DNA of 64,000 bases from the NCBI RefSeq assembly GCF_010093595.1, contig NW_022985474.1, forward strand, positions 5,371 through 69,370. The letters are read 5' to 3'. The position numbers and the translations under genes were made by a program. The notes below the pieces were generated by a model that ran no database searches, was not told where the DNA came from, and was given only the letters and a program-made list of their open reading frames with translations. Positions 1 through 12,949 of this stretch are shown piece after piece. How positions within the stretch are numbered: position 1 is the first letter of the stretch; each line of letters starts with the position of its first letter. The stretch is from Mytilinidion resinicola. Its lineage: Eukaryota; Ascomycota; Dothideomycetes; Mytilinidiales; Mytilinidiaceae.

Positions 1-364
1 TACGCCTGCCTTCTATAGGTATTAGTTTAGTGCTGCTGCTAATATTTGTATAGTGTATATAGCCACGGCTAGTAGTGTTCTGCTGTGCGCTTAGTTGCAG
101 TTGCAGCGGTTCTGCGAACACTATAACTTCCACCTAACCCTAACTAACTACACGGGTTAACCTAATGCAAATCGGCTGGGGGGTGCAACTAAATACGCTG
201 AATAATATACTAAAATTTAGTGCAATTCCGGCTGCGGGATATAAATAGAACCTGCCTCTAAAAAATAAATAGAATAAGCCCTGTGCCTAAATCTACGCCC
301 TGGTCTGGTATTTTCTATCCTTAATAAATAAATAGAACAAGGGCTGGTTCTATTTACCGCTATA
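1..364. other. AT-rich, RIP-like flank without a gene
   Basis: No open reading frame or recognisable domain is visible. The sequence is rich in TpA like the repeats next to it. Around 134-152 it contains two imperfect CCCTAA-like units, which resemble the ascomycete telomere repeat, but two units are too few to call a telomere. It precedes the minisatellite and may belong to the same subtelomeric block. Confidence 0.4.
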
Positions 365-1372
365 GGATAGGCTTTCTAGAATCCTATATAGATACCTACC
401 TACCCCCTTTTTAAACTCTAACTCTATACTTAACCCTTACTTTCTAACCCTACTTTAAATACTTACTGCCGCCGCCTTTCTAGAATCCTATATAGGCACC
501 TACCTACCTTTCCCCCTTTTAAAAATAAACTCTTTTAAACTCCGACTCTATATTTAATACTTACTTTCTTGCTCTACTCTAAATATCCGCTACTGCAGGC
601 TTTTCTTAACCCTATATAGGCACCTACCTACTCTTTTTTTAAAAACAACCTTTTTTAAACTCTAACTCTATACTTAATACCTGCTTTCTTATCCTACTTT
701 AAATATTCGCTGCCGCCGCCTTTTCTTAACCCTATACGGGCACCTACCTACCCCTTTTTTTTAAAAAACACCTTTTTTAAACTTTAACTCTATATTTCCT
801 TTTTACTTCTATACTCTACTCTAAATATCTACTACTGCAGCCTTTCCCTAATCCTATACAGGCACCTACCTACCTTTTCTTTTTAAAAATAAACTTTTTT
901 AAACTTTTATTCTATACTTAACACTTACTTTTTTATCCTACTTTAAATATTTACTGCCGCCGCCTTCCCTTAACCCTACACGGGTACCTACCTACCCCTT
1001 TTTTAAAAATAACCCCTTTTAAACTTTTACTTTATACTTAACACCTGCTTTCTTATCCTATTTTAAATATTTACTGCTGCGGCCTTTCCTTAACCCTATA
1101 CAGGCACCTACTTACCCCCTCTTTTTAAAAAACACCTTTTTTAAACTTTAACTCTATATTTCCTTTTTACTTCTATACTCTACTCTAAATATCCGCTGCT
1201 ACGGCCTTTTCCTAATCCTATACGGGCACCTACCTACCTTTCCCTTTTAAAAATAAACTTTTTTAAACTTTTACTCTATATTTAATACTTGCTTTCTTAT
1301 TCTACTTTAAATATTTGCTGCCGCCGCCTTCCCTTAACCCTATACAGGCACCCACCTACCCCTTTTTTAAAA
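365..1372. repeat. Minisatellite, about 121-bp unit, nine copies
   Basis: A core close to GGCACCTACCTAC recurs at 391, 495, 619, 739, 861, 982, 1103, 1225 and 1347. The first interval is 104 bp and the others are 120-124 bp. Each unit continues with a T-run, a TTTTAAAC stretch, a CTTTCTT block, a run like CTCTAAATATCCGCTGC, and a CTAACCCTATA-like lead into the next core. Units differ mostly by C/T changes, as expected from RIP acting on a tandem array. It lies just beyond the 3' end of a dead telomere-linked helicase gene, where arrays of this kind would be expected in a subtelomere. Confidence 0.85.
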
Positions 1373-1499
1373 CTCTAATAATCCTAAACTTTCTATTTCC
1401 TAACCTGCTTTATAAATCTAATAAATCCCTAATATATTTAATTTAACTCTAATCTACCCTATTAAACCTTCCCGCTAAACTATTATAATATGCTCCCCT

Positions 1500-4400
1500 A
1501 ATTCCTATTACTGCCTTTTTTCTACCCCTTTTTTTATATCTTCTTTTTAATAAAATCTCTAAACTTCTTAGAATACTGCACCTATACTATATATACCGCT
1601 GCTGCTAATACTTTTTTATACTAACACTTTTTTCCCCTTTACTTCTGCTACCCTCCCCGCGTTATATTTTTTTTATAACTTACGCAAACTCTTTATAGTA
1701 ATCCGCACTTCTAATACCCTAAAAATAGTGCCTATAACGTTTTCGCCCCCTTTCCTTACGCCTTTTTTATCGGGTTTATCTTTTCTTAAAATATTTTAAT
1801 TGCTACCCGAATATTCTCCGCTTCCGGCTTATTATAATACTAAATATTATACCCCTTACTCTTTTCCTTCTATACCTAATATTACTAGCAACCTATTTTC
1901 TACTGCTCTATTAATTTAACTAATCTATCTACCTCTAATACTTCTATCGACTATAAACTTACCTTTCTAATTACTTATACCTTTTAAACTAACAACTACT
2001 GCTTAAATTCCACTTTTTCTATAACCGCCTTTTTTTCTATCTAGAATATTGCTAGTAGTACCCCTAATATACTATCTGCTGTAGTAACGCCCTATATATT
2101 ATTATCGGGCTTATCGGCGTTTTTAATTATAACTATTATGCTGGCGCATATATTCTAATTAATCGAAATAATTTTATCTATATCCCTGTTAGCGACTACT
2201 ATATTAGTTATTACCTTAGCTTTTATAACTGCCTTCTTTTTATTAACCGCTACCCCTAAACGCGCTTAATATTGCTAATATTTCTATTCCCCCTCTTTAT
2301 ATTTTACTCGCTCTTAGTTCCTATTTATTACACCGTTAATTATCTTTTTTATACAACCTTTACCTATAATAAATCCCTATATTTCCTTTTTAATATCTTC
2401 CCTAAAATCCTACTTATAAACAACGCCTTTTTTATCTATTTAGAATCCGTGTATAATTATTGCTTTACTCTTCCGCCTATTACACCCTGCCCTTCCGCTC
2501 TCCTGCGCGTAATACCGCATTTTTCGAATTGTTCTAACGTGCACTACTACTCGAATTATTAGCGTATTAATACCTAACCCTAATACGTTTATAGCTGTAA
2601 ACACCTGCTATTGCCTTTTAGTTAACTGCTTTACTAACTTGCTTTTTTTTTTACTACTTCCTATATTTTAGTGGAAATAAACGCACTCTAAAACTTTTGC
2701 TAATCGAATTGTTTTTTTTACTATATCGCAATATATAATTACCTGCCCCCCTATATACTTTTACTTTAAACTCTTTACTAACTTAATAACTGCGTTTTTT
2801 TCCTTTTATATATTATATTATTAAATGCGGTATATAATATTTTTCCGCGTTATTAGCCCCTAAAACCACTGGTATTCTTCCCTAGCTAGTAACCCTATTA
2901 ATCGAATAAATTCCTTTTTTTCTTAGGGCTAGATTATTACTATTAAATATACTAACTACGTTTCTATTATAACTAAATTCCTTAACGCTAATATCCTGCT
3001 CCTCTACCCGCCTACTAAATCCAAAATTACATAGTATTCGTTAATTATAATCCGGTTTAACCGTTCTATTAACCGCTGTTAGTTAATAAAATTGCTAAAT
3101 ACCTTTTTAACCGCCGACTCCGGCGTAACTAATACAACCTGCGCCTATTTTTACGGACTTTAACTATTCTATTTAACGCAACTAATACCGGCTTTATTAT
3201 AATAGCTTTTTATATCCTTCCGCAATAATACTAATAGTATAACTACTACTATTACGCCTGTTAAATATAATACTAGCAATATAAATAATATGCTCTTGCC
3301 TCTACCTATGCCTATAATAGTAACTACCGGGCTCTTATAGTATATAATAGCCTTTAATACTGGTCTCTGCACGCCCTAAAATTCGGCCTTTTCGCCTACT
3401 AACGCTTTTAACTGCTGCTCTATATCCACTAATTTTATTATCTTCTACCGTTAATATTCCTTTTTAATAGCCTTCTTTCTATCGGCTACTGCGCAGGTTC
3501 CTTTCTTTAGCTTAGTTTATATCGCGCATAGGAACTGTAAAAACCGATACTACTTTATACTAACCCTCCGCAACTATACCCTTCTTACCTTAGTACTAAA
3601 TATTAACTCTGTAATTAACCGACTATATATTCCCCCTTTAATCCTAGATCTATAGCCGGTCTAGATATTAAATACTTTATCTTTATTATCCGAATTATTC
3701 TTATTACCCTATACTACCGCCTTTATAACCGCCTTGGAATTAATATATTAATAGTATATAGCCTTAGTACCGTGTTTCTATACTATAATATTTAACTTAA
3801 CCCTTATCTATTACAATAATACTTCTTATAATACTATTTTTAAACGGTTAGAATTCCATTTCTTAGGTAACAGGACTATATTCTTTCCCCTTTTATTCTT
3901 AGCAATATTTTCGGTTTCTTCTATTACTTTGTATTTTTCTTCTCCTTACTCTTTATTCTTCTCTTTATCCTCCTCTTCTTTATTCTTTTTTTCGTCCTTT
4001 TTATCTTCTGCGCTTACTATATTATTAATTTAAACCCGCCTCTGTTTCCTCTATAGTATTATCTAACCCTTTTCGGGCTTAGGCTCCTATATAAATAGAC
4101 TAATTTCTGCTGGTTAACCGCCCTATATACTTTCTAACCTCTGCTAAAATAGCAATACTAACTATAAATAATACACTACTAATTCGCCTACTGCGCGTAG
4201 TAAATATTAGTGGATAACCTTAGCCTTTTTACTAACTTCTATACCTTTATAGTATGCTGTTATATATACTACTAACCCGTTTTTAATAAAAATCCCCCTA
4301 CTATTACTATTTAGGCTGTTTTAATACTATACTATTATTAACTCTATTCTACGCGCTGGCAACCTACTTATTATATGCACCAACGCTGCTAAATACTGCC

Positions 4401-6490
4401 GGAATACTTACATCGCTTATATATACTTCTTAATCTTCTTCCCCTTCTATACTAACCCTTGCTTACCTTTTACTACTATAGCGGCTGCTGGGTTACTAGC
4501 TCTAATATTAATAAACCTTTCCCTAATCTTCTGCTCCTAGCTAACCCGATTACTTAACCACCTCTTTCTATATACGCCCCTAAATCCTAACTCTTAATTT
4601 TACGGGTTTTTAATAAAACTCTATCCTAACTATTACTTAGCTGGGTTATCTACTAAATGCGCCCAATTAATAGCTGGCAATGCAACAGGTTTCTGTCCAC
4701 TTAATAGCTCCCGTATAACTTAATTAACCTCTTCTAATAATAATAAATCCCGGTGCAACTTAACCCGGGCTATTTCTACTAACCTATAGACTATTAAACA
4801 TAACTAGGGTATACTAAATTAAATATTACTATATAATAACGTATCGTCCATCTACTTAATTACGCCCTTAGTATTAGTAGTATACCGGATCTTTATTCTA
4901 TACGCCTTTAACCGCTGCAACTAATCTATAGGGTGTAGTATTCCGCTATATTAAACTAATATTATAAACCGGTCTGCTATCTTTTATATAAATTTAAAAT
5001 GCGCCGGCGCTATTTCCTCGGCGTTTTTCTAGCTGAAATGCTCCTTCTATTATATATCCGCCGCGCGCTTTTTACGTATTTTTATAGCCTGATATAAAAC
5101 TAATATATAGGATATATTAACAATAGCTGCAATTTTAGGCGTGTACGTTAACGCGCTTTCCTAACCGTATTGCTAGCTAATACCTAAAACGGCTATACCG
5201 CTAATTAATACGCTGGTGTACTTATTATCCGTGAACAGGTGGTCTAATAACGCTAATATAAATGCTAAAACGGCCTTCTCTAACCTTTCTTGCTCCTCCT
5301 CGTTAATTATATAACTGTTGTTGCTATTACTGCTATTATTGCTAATATTACTATTATTGCTATCCTTCTTTTTATCCTGCCCTACTATTATCTTAATCTT
5401 TGCTAATACTAACCCCTATTTACCTGTTAACCTAAATACTAGCCTCTAGTTTTAGATATTGCCCTTACTCTCCAACTTTTCTATTTCCTTACTATAAATC
5501 GGCTCTATTCTGCGGGTTTTCTAAATATAATAGATAATAGCTAACTAATACGCGCTGTATTTAACTATTATCTTGCCCGTCTAGCATATACTAAACGGCT
5601 TTTCGTTTATTTTATTGCCGGTTTCACGTTAATTAATATAATTTATAGCTGCTAATCTAACTACGCTAGCTTTAGATACTTACTGCGCCTTCTAAATTAC
5701 TATTTTAACTGTAAAACACAAATTAGCTAACGCTCCCTTTCTCTTCTCGGGCTTACGCATTAATAACTCTAACTACTCGCTATCTAATTTTTTTAAATAC
5801 TTTACCTATCCGGCGCGGTTTAACTATATATTAACCTTAAATTAGTTATTATCGGCCTAGATCTAACTGCTCGCTTCCTTATTAGCTCTTTTAATATTAA
5901 TTGTTGCCTATATAAATACGGCCTCTAATACCTCCTAGATAGGATCCTTTTATTCTTCTTTCTCTGCGGCTAGGTTATGCGCATTTACCTAGAATAATCG
6001 GGCCAACAACGCCTTACTGCTAAATTTCTAGTAATACACGCTAACTTCCTATATTTTCGCCCGCTGTATAATACTCTGCTGCCTTTAGTAATAATATCCT
6101 CGCTTTTACAGATTCTTCCACCTATACTCCTTTTTATAATAGGTCTATATATTCTGTAAACCGCGCACTATAACTTTATATAGCTAGTCGTTTTTATAGG
6201 TTCCTAAATATTTTAATTCGTTATCCTAAATAGGTAAATATAGTATAGGTTTAGCAGTAAGTGCTAGGAAAACAACCTGCCTATTATTCTAGGCCTAATC
6301 TTCTATATCTGCTACAGCCTTTTATATAGATTTTCGTGTTGCTAATATTAATTCCTAGTAGTGCTTAGTTAAATGCATTTATAACTGCGTTTTAGTAATG
6401 CTATAGCTATAAACTCGGTAAACTATAATATAGTACTATAGGATATACTCGAAAATTCGGGTAAATTATTCTATAGCGTTTAATACGATT
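1500..6490 (-). pseudogene. RIP-killed telomere-linked RecQ-type helicase gene
   Basis: Read on the minus strand, one long frame peppered with TAG stops aligns in order with the subtelomeric RecQ-like helicases of Pezizomycotina. I see an N-terminal zinc-finger-like region (about 6480-6150), a segment reading VNI*LNRAG near 5830, LPAINWAHLVDNPA near 4670, and HIISRLPARRIELI near 4350 (family form: ITAGQPARxxELL). Next comes a block with VGELVVYYL near 4160. The helicase core has a Walker A GIGRGKS at about 3290-3310 and VTPESAV near 3110. Motif II reads NEYY near 3020 where DECH is expected, and CDIVKKTIRLAK near 2720 belongs to the second RecA-like domain. Stops fall where Trp or Gln is expected and D, C and H have become N, Y and Y, all C-to-T or G-to-A changes. 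About 5 kb fits the usual family size. Exact ends are uncertain; identification rests on remembered family motifs. Confidence 0.82.
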
Positions 6491-7114
6491 GCTATAATAA
6501 TTGCTGTAACGGATTTACGGTTTAATATAATAATAGGATAATAGAATATTAGATAATAGATAATTAATAAACGTGTTAATCGCCGTGTTAATAGCGGCCG
6601 GACGTGCTTTTAACTATTTTTACCGCTACTTAGACCCTTCCTAACGCCTCCTGCTCTTAGCTACCTAGATTATTACACCTATTACTTAACTATATATCTA
6701 GGGGATCTATCTATAACCTTGCGTGCCTAGGTGCAACTAGTAGTATAGTAGGTCCTAATTTCCAAGTACCTAGGGCTTGCAAATAGCTTATAATAACTAT
6801 ATCTATTACGAACTTTAGGTACTTAACTACTCTTCTACGTTCGCGCCTTAACTGCGATTGCTGCGCACGGCCACAAATATTATTACAACCCTAACTACCC
6901 TAACGCAACGACGATAATATAATCTAACGGTTGTATTATTAATCCGAATAGTGCATTTAATGCGCAATAGTCGATAACTTACCCGCAGCGTTAGAACTAG
7001 TAAATTTGGTTGGGGTTTGCCACAGTATAATTTAATTTTCGTTTCTAAATTATATTGTTGCAGCGCACAGTTTAGTTTTAAATTATAATATAGCATATAC
7101 TATAATATATTTTA
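6491..7114. other. AT-rich spacer between the dead helicase and gypsy copy 1
   Basis: RIP-like sequence with no convincing coding signal. The 82-codon minus-strand ORF at 6848-7096 has no recognisable domain. The stretch would hold the promoter of the dead helicase gene and the breakpoint of the truncated retrotransposon. Confidence 0.4.
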
Positions 7115-7119
7115 CCTAT

Positions 7120-10100
7120 AGGTTAATAGGTCGGCTGTAGCCTTAGCCGTAATTGTTCTATAGGGAATTATATATTAGTACTTATTTAAGCGGTCTACTA
7201 TAACTATAATATTAGTATAGCCTTTGGATTTAGGTAGTTTAATAATAAAGTTAATAGAAATATCTCGCCAGCAACGCTGCAGGATAGGTAGGGGTTTTAG
7301 GAAGCTATTATACTTCTCTTTTAAAGCCTTTATATAGCAACAGGTGTAATAGTATACTATAAATCCGCGGATTATTTTAAATATATGCGGCTAGTAGTAT
7401 TTTTTTTAGAGGATTTCTAAAGTTTTTCTATATCTAGGGTAGCCGCCAACAGGGGAATTATGCACGTAACGAAGCAGTTTAATTTTTAGTTTATTATTAT
7501 TAGGAATTGCTATTTAGTTGCGGAAGTAGAGCTTGCTATCTCGCTTTTTATATTTGCTTAGGGTAATTTTCTTAAAGCGGTGTACTCCGGAGCGTAATAT
7601 TTCTAGAACTTTCTAGATAAACTTATTATTTAGGTATTTATCCTTAATAATCTCCTAAATTATTCGGTTAGTTTCTATTAGATTTAACTGCGTAAATAGG
7701 TTAGAACGGAGCAGTATTTAATTTTAGGCTGCTTAAGCTTTTTTTTACGCAGGCGTATTTTACGTACAACGTGTTAAGGCGTTAGGCTTTTTACTATACT
7801 TACTAGGTTAGTAGGTAATTAAGAAGTTAAATTAGGATAGGTATTCGGACTAATAAGCCTATTAGTGGCTTAACTGCTTTATAGTTATAAAGTACTGCAG
7901 GTTTTTATAGTTGCTAAAAACCTAAATTAGGAATACTGCGCCTTTTAGTTTAGGCCGCTACTATTTAAAGCATTAGATAATTGCTAGGAGTTCCTTATTA
8001 TAGATTTTATAGTTATATTTAGCAGAACTTAATTATTTTAAGAAGTAGGCTATAAGTCGGAGTATTCTTTATTTATCTATTTATAAGAGTACTCCAGCGT
8101 TTATATAGTTGGATAAATTGGCCTTAATAATAATTAGCAGTTTAGGGTCGAAATAATAGAGAATTAGGGCGGTAGTAAACGCTGTCTTAAGTTATTTAAA
8201 TGCCGTACAGCAGGACTTATTAAACCGGAACGGAACGTTTTTCTTTATAAGTATAATTAGGGGAGCGGCCAGGCTAAAGAAATTGTCGATAAATTGTTAG
8301 TAGAAGTTTATAAATCTAATAAAGGCTTATACGTCCTTAATATTATAGGGAACTTCCTAGTTATAGATATCTTTAATTTTATTCGGGTTTATACTAATTC
8401 TGCCGGTTAATATTATATACCCTAGGTAGATAACCTTATCCTAATAGAATTTGCACTTATTAATATCTAGTTATAGGCCGGCGGCTTTTATTACTTCTAG
8501 AACTAGCTTTATATAACGCTAGTAGTTTTTAAAGTTTTCGCTATATATTAGAATATTATTAATATATATAGTATAGAATACGTCTAGGTATAGGCGGAGT
8601 ATATTATTTACGTAGTATTAGAACGTGCTAGGAGCGTTAGCTAATCTAAATAGCATTACTAGGTATTTAAACAGGCCGTATTGCGTCCGGAAAGCAGTTA
8701 GCTATTTATCTTCTTTCGCGATTTATAAGCGATTAAATACAGAAATAATATTAAGCTTTATATAGTATTTCGCCTTATTTAATTATACTAGGGTCTCCTA
8801 AATTAAGGGGATTAGGTATCGGTTCTTAATAGTTATAGTATTTAGCGCGCGGTAGTTAATATAGAATTATAGGCCTTCTTTAGGCTTTTTAATAAAGATA
8901 ACCGGAGAGGTAATAGGTAATAAACTAGCACGGATAAATCCTTTCGCAAGGTTGTTATTAAGGTACTTCCTTAGCACCTTTAATTTGTTTTATAATATTC
9001 TGTATAATAGGCTAAATCTATATAGTTTACCGTTTTTAAGCATAATTTTATAATTATATATTTAGTATTTAGGTAACTTATTAGCTTTCTATTAGAAGAA
9101 GGTTTTTAGCAAATAGTAATATTATACTAGGACTTTTATAGCTAGGTTAGTTCGGGTTTTTAGAGCTAAGGCCTTATTAATATTGGTAATAGTAATAGCG
9201 AAGATTTTATAATCGGGTTATTAGGCTAATTAGGTTATAGACGCCGCGTTTAGTATACGGATATTTATCCGGGTATTAGGTTTAAATTTAGAATTAGATT
9301 TAGTTTTAGGTTTAGTTTCTAGCTTAGGTTTAGGGTTAGGTATATTTATCTAGCGTACTATTTTAGGAAGCTAGTAATTATATCGGTGTTATATAGATAG
9401 GCTCGATTACTGTAAGTAAAAGTATTAGGTTAGAAGTATTAGGTACTGCTTAATAAAAGGCGCTTTAGGAAGCTATTCTATATAAGTTTTTATTATAGAG
9501 GTTTAGGAGTTGCGCAGGTATTACGCCTGGTATTAGAATAATTAAAATAATAGTTATTAGTTATTATAGTTAAATCTAATATAGTGCTTATATAGCTAGG
9601 GCTATTTTAGTAGTAGCTTATATTTACTAAGTTCTAGTATATAGAGACGGATCTATTTTATATAGTTTAGGTAGTAAAGGGTTACTTACGCAGAGTGCGT
9701 AATCTATTTTTCTTTAAGCGTTTTTCTATTAAATCTAGTTAGGCGTAAAATATAAGAAAGCGGGTTAAGGCGAAGGTTCTATGCGCGCGCCAGATTCCTG
9801 TAAATATAACCTATACCTATAGCTCTACTATTAATTAAAGCTATAGCGTCTATATAGGTAGGGCCTTATTATATAGAAATAGGGATAAAAATCTATTATT
9901 TCTAGAAGTTAGGTTTAGGTTCTTTAAACAGGTTTATAGAAATCCGGGGTTAAAATAGTTCTAGGGGGCAACTTAGCCCCGGAATAGGGCTTTTAACAAC
10001 TTCTTTATATAGGATAAGCGGCTACCTCTAAATTAATTAGAGCTAGAGGATAAAGCAGTAGATATAGAGGAACAGCGGGCAGATAAAAATTAGGTAGAAT

Positions 10101-11604
10101 TAGTTAATTGCGCGTATATGCGCGGTTAGGGGCTTAAAAGCTTATCTACGCTAGATAATTAGACTTAGGGTAAGGGGATAAAGCAATTGCGGGAGATATA
10201 GCTATGCTTTCCGTATTTAAAGCAGAGGCCCTTTCGACGATATTTATCTTATTTAGCTAAGCCGGCTAGAGTATATTTAGATATATTAATTTCTATTATA
10301 TCTAGGTCCTTTTATAACGGAGGGGAATATTAAAAAGGTTAGCCGGGCAGAAATTATAGATTATTATTATACTTTGCAATTAAGTTAGCATAGTTATTTA
10401 GATTATCCGGGGTAGTAGCGCTAACTATTACACGGCGGAGTTTATTAAAAAGGGAGTATTAGAGCTAAATTATTAGGCCAGCTTTATTTAGATTTATATT
10501 AGCGGTAAGTTATTAAAATTTAGTAAAGTGCGATATAAAGGCACGCCTTCCTTACTTTAGTATATAGAGTTAATTTAAGGATATAAGTTTCTAGTTTAGA
10601 TTGCTGTATATAGCTTGCAGGAATTAGATAAGTTAATTAATAGTGCAGATATCTTAGTCTATTAAGGGGTTAATAAGCATTAATAGGTTAGATTCTAATC
10701 GAGAGTAAGCGTATAGCAGGTAAGCATGTTTAGTTAGGTATCGATTAGCATTTCTTTCTAGTTTATACTATAGTCGTCGGATAAAGATTAGAAGTTCCTT
10801 TTAACTCCTCTTAAATATTAAAGGGTTAATTAAATATTCGGTTTTTAGGGTCGGCGGGGCAGCAGCTATTAAAAAGAAGTCTATTAAAGTTAGCGGAGTA
10901 ACTTTAATAGTTAGGGTCTATATATAGTTTATATTATTAGCAGGTATTAAGCTATTATTTAATTTATAAACAGGAGGCCCTGTAAATTATTAGTCGGGCG
11001 CTAGTAGTAGAGTAGAGGTAGATTTAGACCGAATTGCGGCTACTTCCTCCTGCAAAGCAGTAATTTCCTATTTCTAGGCGGATAGAACTTCTATTACAAC
11101 AGCCTGCTATTTTTTTATAGAGCTAACAAGCTCTAGAAGTATTATAGTCGGGTTAGTAAAGGTGTTTATAGTAGTAAAAGTAGATATAATATAATATTAC
11201 GATAGCGCTATATATAAGAGGTTAAGGGCTTAAAGAGAAGCGTTAATTAGGTGCTATATATAATACTACGTAGAGAATTAAAACGTTGTATAAGAAATAG
11301 GAAAACAGGAGACAGGCCACTAGATATAAAAGCGTGGCCGAGCGCGTGGCGTACGGCCTCTATACTATTTCGGCGCGTAGCACGTATATACGCAAGGTTT
11401 TTACTAGATTAGGTAATAGGAAAAGGGGGCAGCCGGTAGGTGGCTAAAGCAGGATAAAATAGAAAGCGGAAGCGAAATAGAAGCAGAGCAGAGTAGGCAG
11501 GGCAGGAGGCTGGCTAATAGTAGTAGGCCGGTGTAAATTGCTAGAGTTATAGCAATCTACGGCAGAATTTCGGTAGGTAGGGTGTTGCGGTCGATACTAT
11601 AATA
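7120..11604 (-). mobile_element. 3'-truncated Ty3/gypsy chromovirus, copy 1, RIP-degraded
   Basis: This segment matches the complete element at 14,020-18,500 base by base apart from C/T and G/A changes, and runs in the same orientation. Its 5' LTR is 11,195-11,604, followed downstream on the minus strand by gag and then pol. The reverse transcriptase active site reads YINN (expected YIDD) at about 8553-8575. Similarity stops near 7120, so the end of integrase, the chromodomain and the 3' LTR are missing. The loss could be a deletion or replacement next to the helicase pseudogene. In-frame TAG codons throughout mean no protein can be made. Confidence 0.85.
11195..11604 (-). repeat. 5' LTR of gypsy copy 1 (410 bp)
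   Basis: Exactly 410 bp, aligned without gaps at both ends to the LTRs at 12,531-12,940 and 18,091-18,500. It begins TATTACGATAGCGC on the plus strand and ends TACTATAATA. It is heavily RIP-mutated compared with the copy at 18,091-18,500. Confidence 0.88.
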
Positions 11605-12525
11605 CTATTTCTTACTTTTTCCTATAAACTGCGGGATATAGTATACTACTATATATTTTTTAAGTACTCTACTATTATCTATATATATCTAAGGGCCTAA
11701 ACCTAGTATAAAACTACTATTCCTGCAACTATATAACACGAGTTACTAGCTATAAAAAAAGCTATTACCTTACTTATTTTAGGAGAAAACCCTAAAATTA
11801 ACGCCTAAAAAACTAAAAAAAATAGAACGCTAGCTATTAGCTATAAAGTTAAGCAACGTCGGCTTTAAGAATATCTACTATTTTTAACCTAATAATATTA
11901 GCTATCTCCCTAAGTACGTTCTAAGCACTAGCTTTAGAAAAAGTAGGGTTACCTATACTAGCTAATAGGATAATAAGATCGGTAATAATAAAGATATCGA
12001 GTTTATAAAGAAATGCCTAAATTTTACAACTATTAAGCTTACTATTCCTCCTCGCCTTAACTAAAGCTTTAAATTCCTTAATTAAGTATTAGAAAATTTC
12101 ACCTTTCTATACTACTTTAAGGGGATTTTCGAGTCTAAAAAGTTAAAAAATATTATAATTTAAAGTCGCTATATAAGCAACTTACCTATATTACTTAGCG
12201 AATAGATTTATAGAAGGTTTAAAAAACGCGGTAGAAAGGTATCTATAATTACCTGCCTATTTAGTTCTATTAAAAGCGCTATTTTCTACTTTTAAAGAAT
12301 CTAAAATAAGATAAAGCCTATATATAACCTAATATAGCTTAGTAAAAGGGTTCTATATATTATTTAAGTATAAAGTTTTAGTACTTAGTATTCTATAAAG
12401 TTTAAAACTATACACTTTTAATATAACGGATTCTATAGTTTAATATAGAAAATAATAGGCGTTTAGTATAAAAATTAGAGTATAAACGTTTAATAGTTAG
12501 CAGGTAGCTAAAGAGCGGGTTTAGA
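11605..12525. other. AT-rich degenerate spacer between the two gypsy copies
   Basis: About 920 bp of TpA-rich sequence without similarity to the gypsy internal region. No domain could be read in the frames I checked. It may be an older RIP-degraded repeat into which copy 2 inserted. Confidence 0.4.
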
Positions 12526-12530
12526 CTAGC
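12526..12530. repeat. Target-site duplication CTAGC (left)
   Basis: The five bases immediately left of the LTR at 12,531 are CTAGC, identical to the five bases immediately right of the LTR end at 18,500. Five-base duplications are usual for Ty3/gypsy integrases. Confidence 0.9.
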
Positions 12531-12940
12531 TATTATAATAGCGCTATATATAAAAGGTTAAAAGCTTAAAAAAAAGCGTTAATTAAGTGCTATATATAAT
12601 ACTATATAGAGAATTAAAACGTTGTATAAGGAATAGAAAAACGGGAGACAGGCCACTAGATATAAGGGCGTGGCCGAGCGCGTAGCGTACGGCCTCTATA
12701 CTATTTCGGCGCGTAGCATGTGTATATGCAAGGTTTTTACTAAATTAGGTAATAGGAAAAGGGGGCAGCCGGTAGGTAGCTAGAGCGGGATAGAATAGGA
12801 AGCGGAAGTAAAATAGGAGTAGAGTAGGGTAGGCAGAATAGAAGGCCGGCTAATAGTAGTAGGCCGGTGCAGATTGCTAGAGTTATAGCAATCTGCGGCA
12901 GAATTTCGGTAGGTAGGGTATTGCGGTTAATACTGTAATA
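12531..12940 (-). repeat. 3' LTR of the full-length gypsy element (410 bp)
   Basis: Starts TATTATAATAGCGC immediately after CTAGC and ends TACTGTAATA. It has the same length as the 5' LTR, and the differences are C/T and G/A. The terminal TG/CA dinucleotides appear RIP-mutated to TA. Confidence 0.9.
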
Positions 12941-12949
12941 GTACCCCCC

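Noticed and set aside
134..152. Telomere-like CCTAACCCTAAC
   Set aside because: Only two imperfect units; too short to call a telomere, and similar strings arise easily in RIP-type sequence. Kept only as weak context.
2272..2562. 96-codon plus-strand ORF rich in F, L and Y
   Set aside because: It is antisense to the dead helicase; the hydrophobic composition comes from AT richness.
3169..3372. 67-codon minus-strand ORF as an independent gene
   Set aside because: It is a stop-free piece of the helicase pseudogene containing the Walker A motif.
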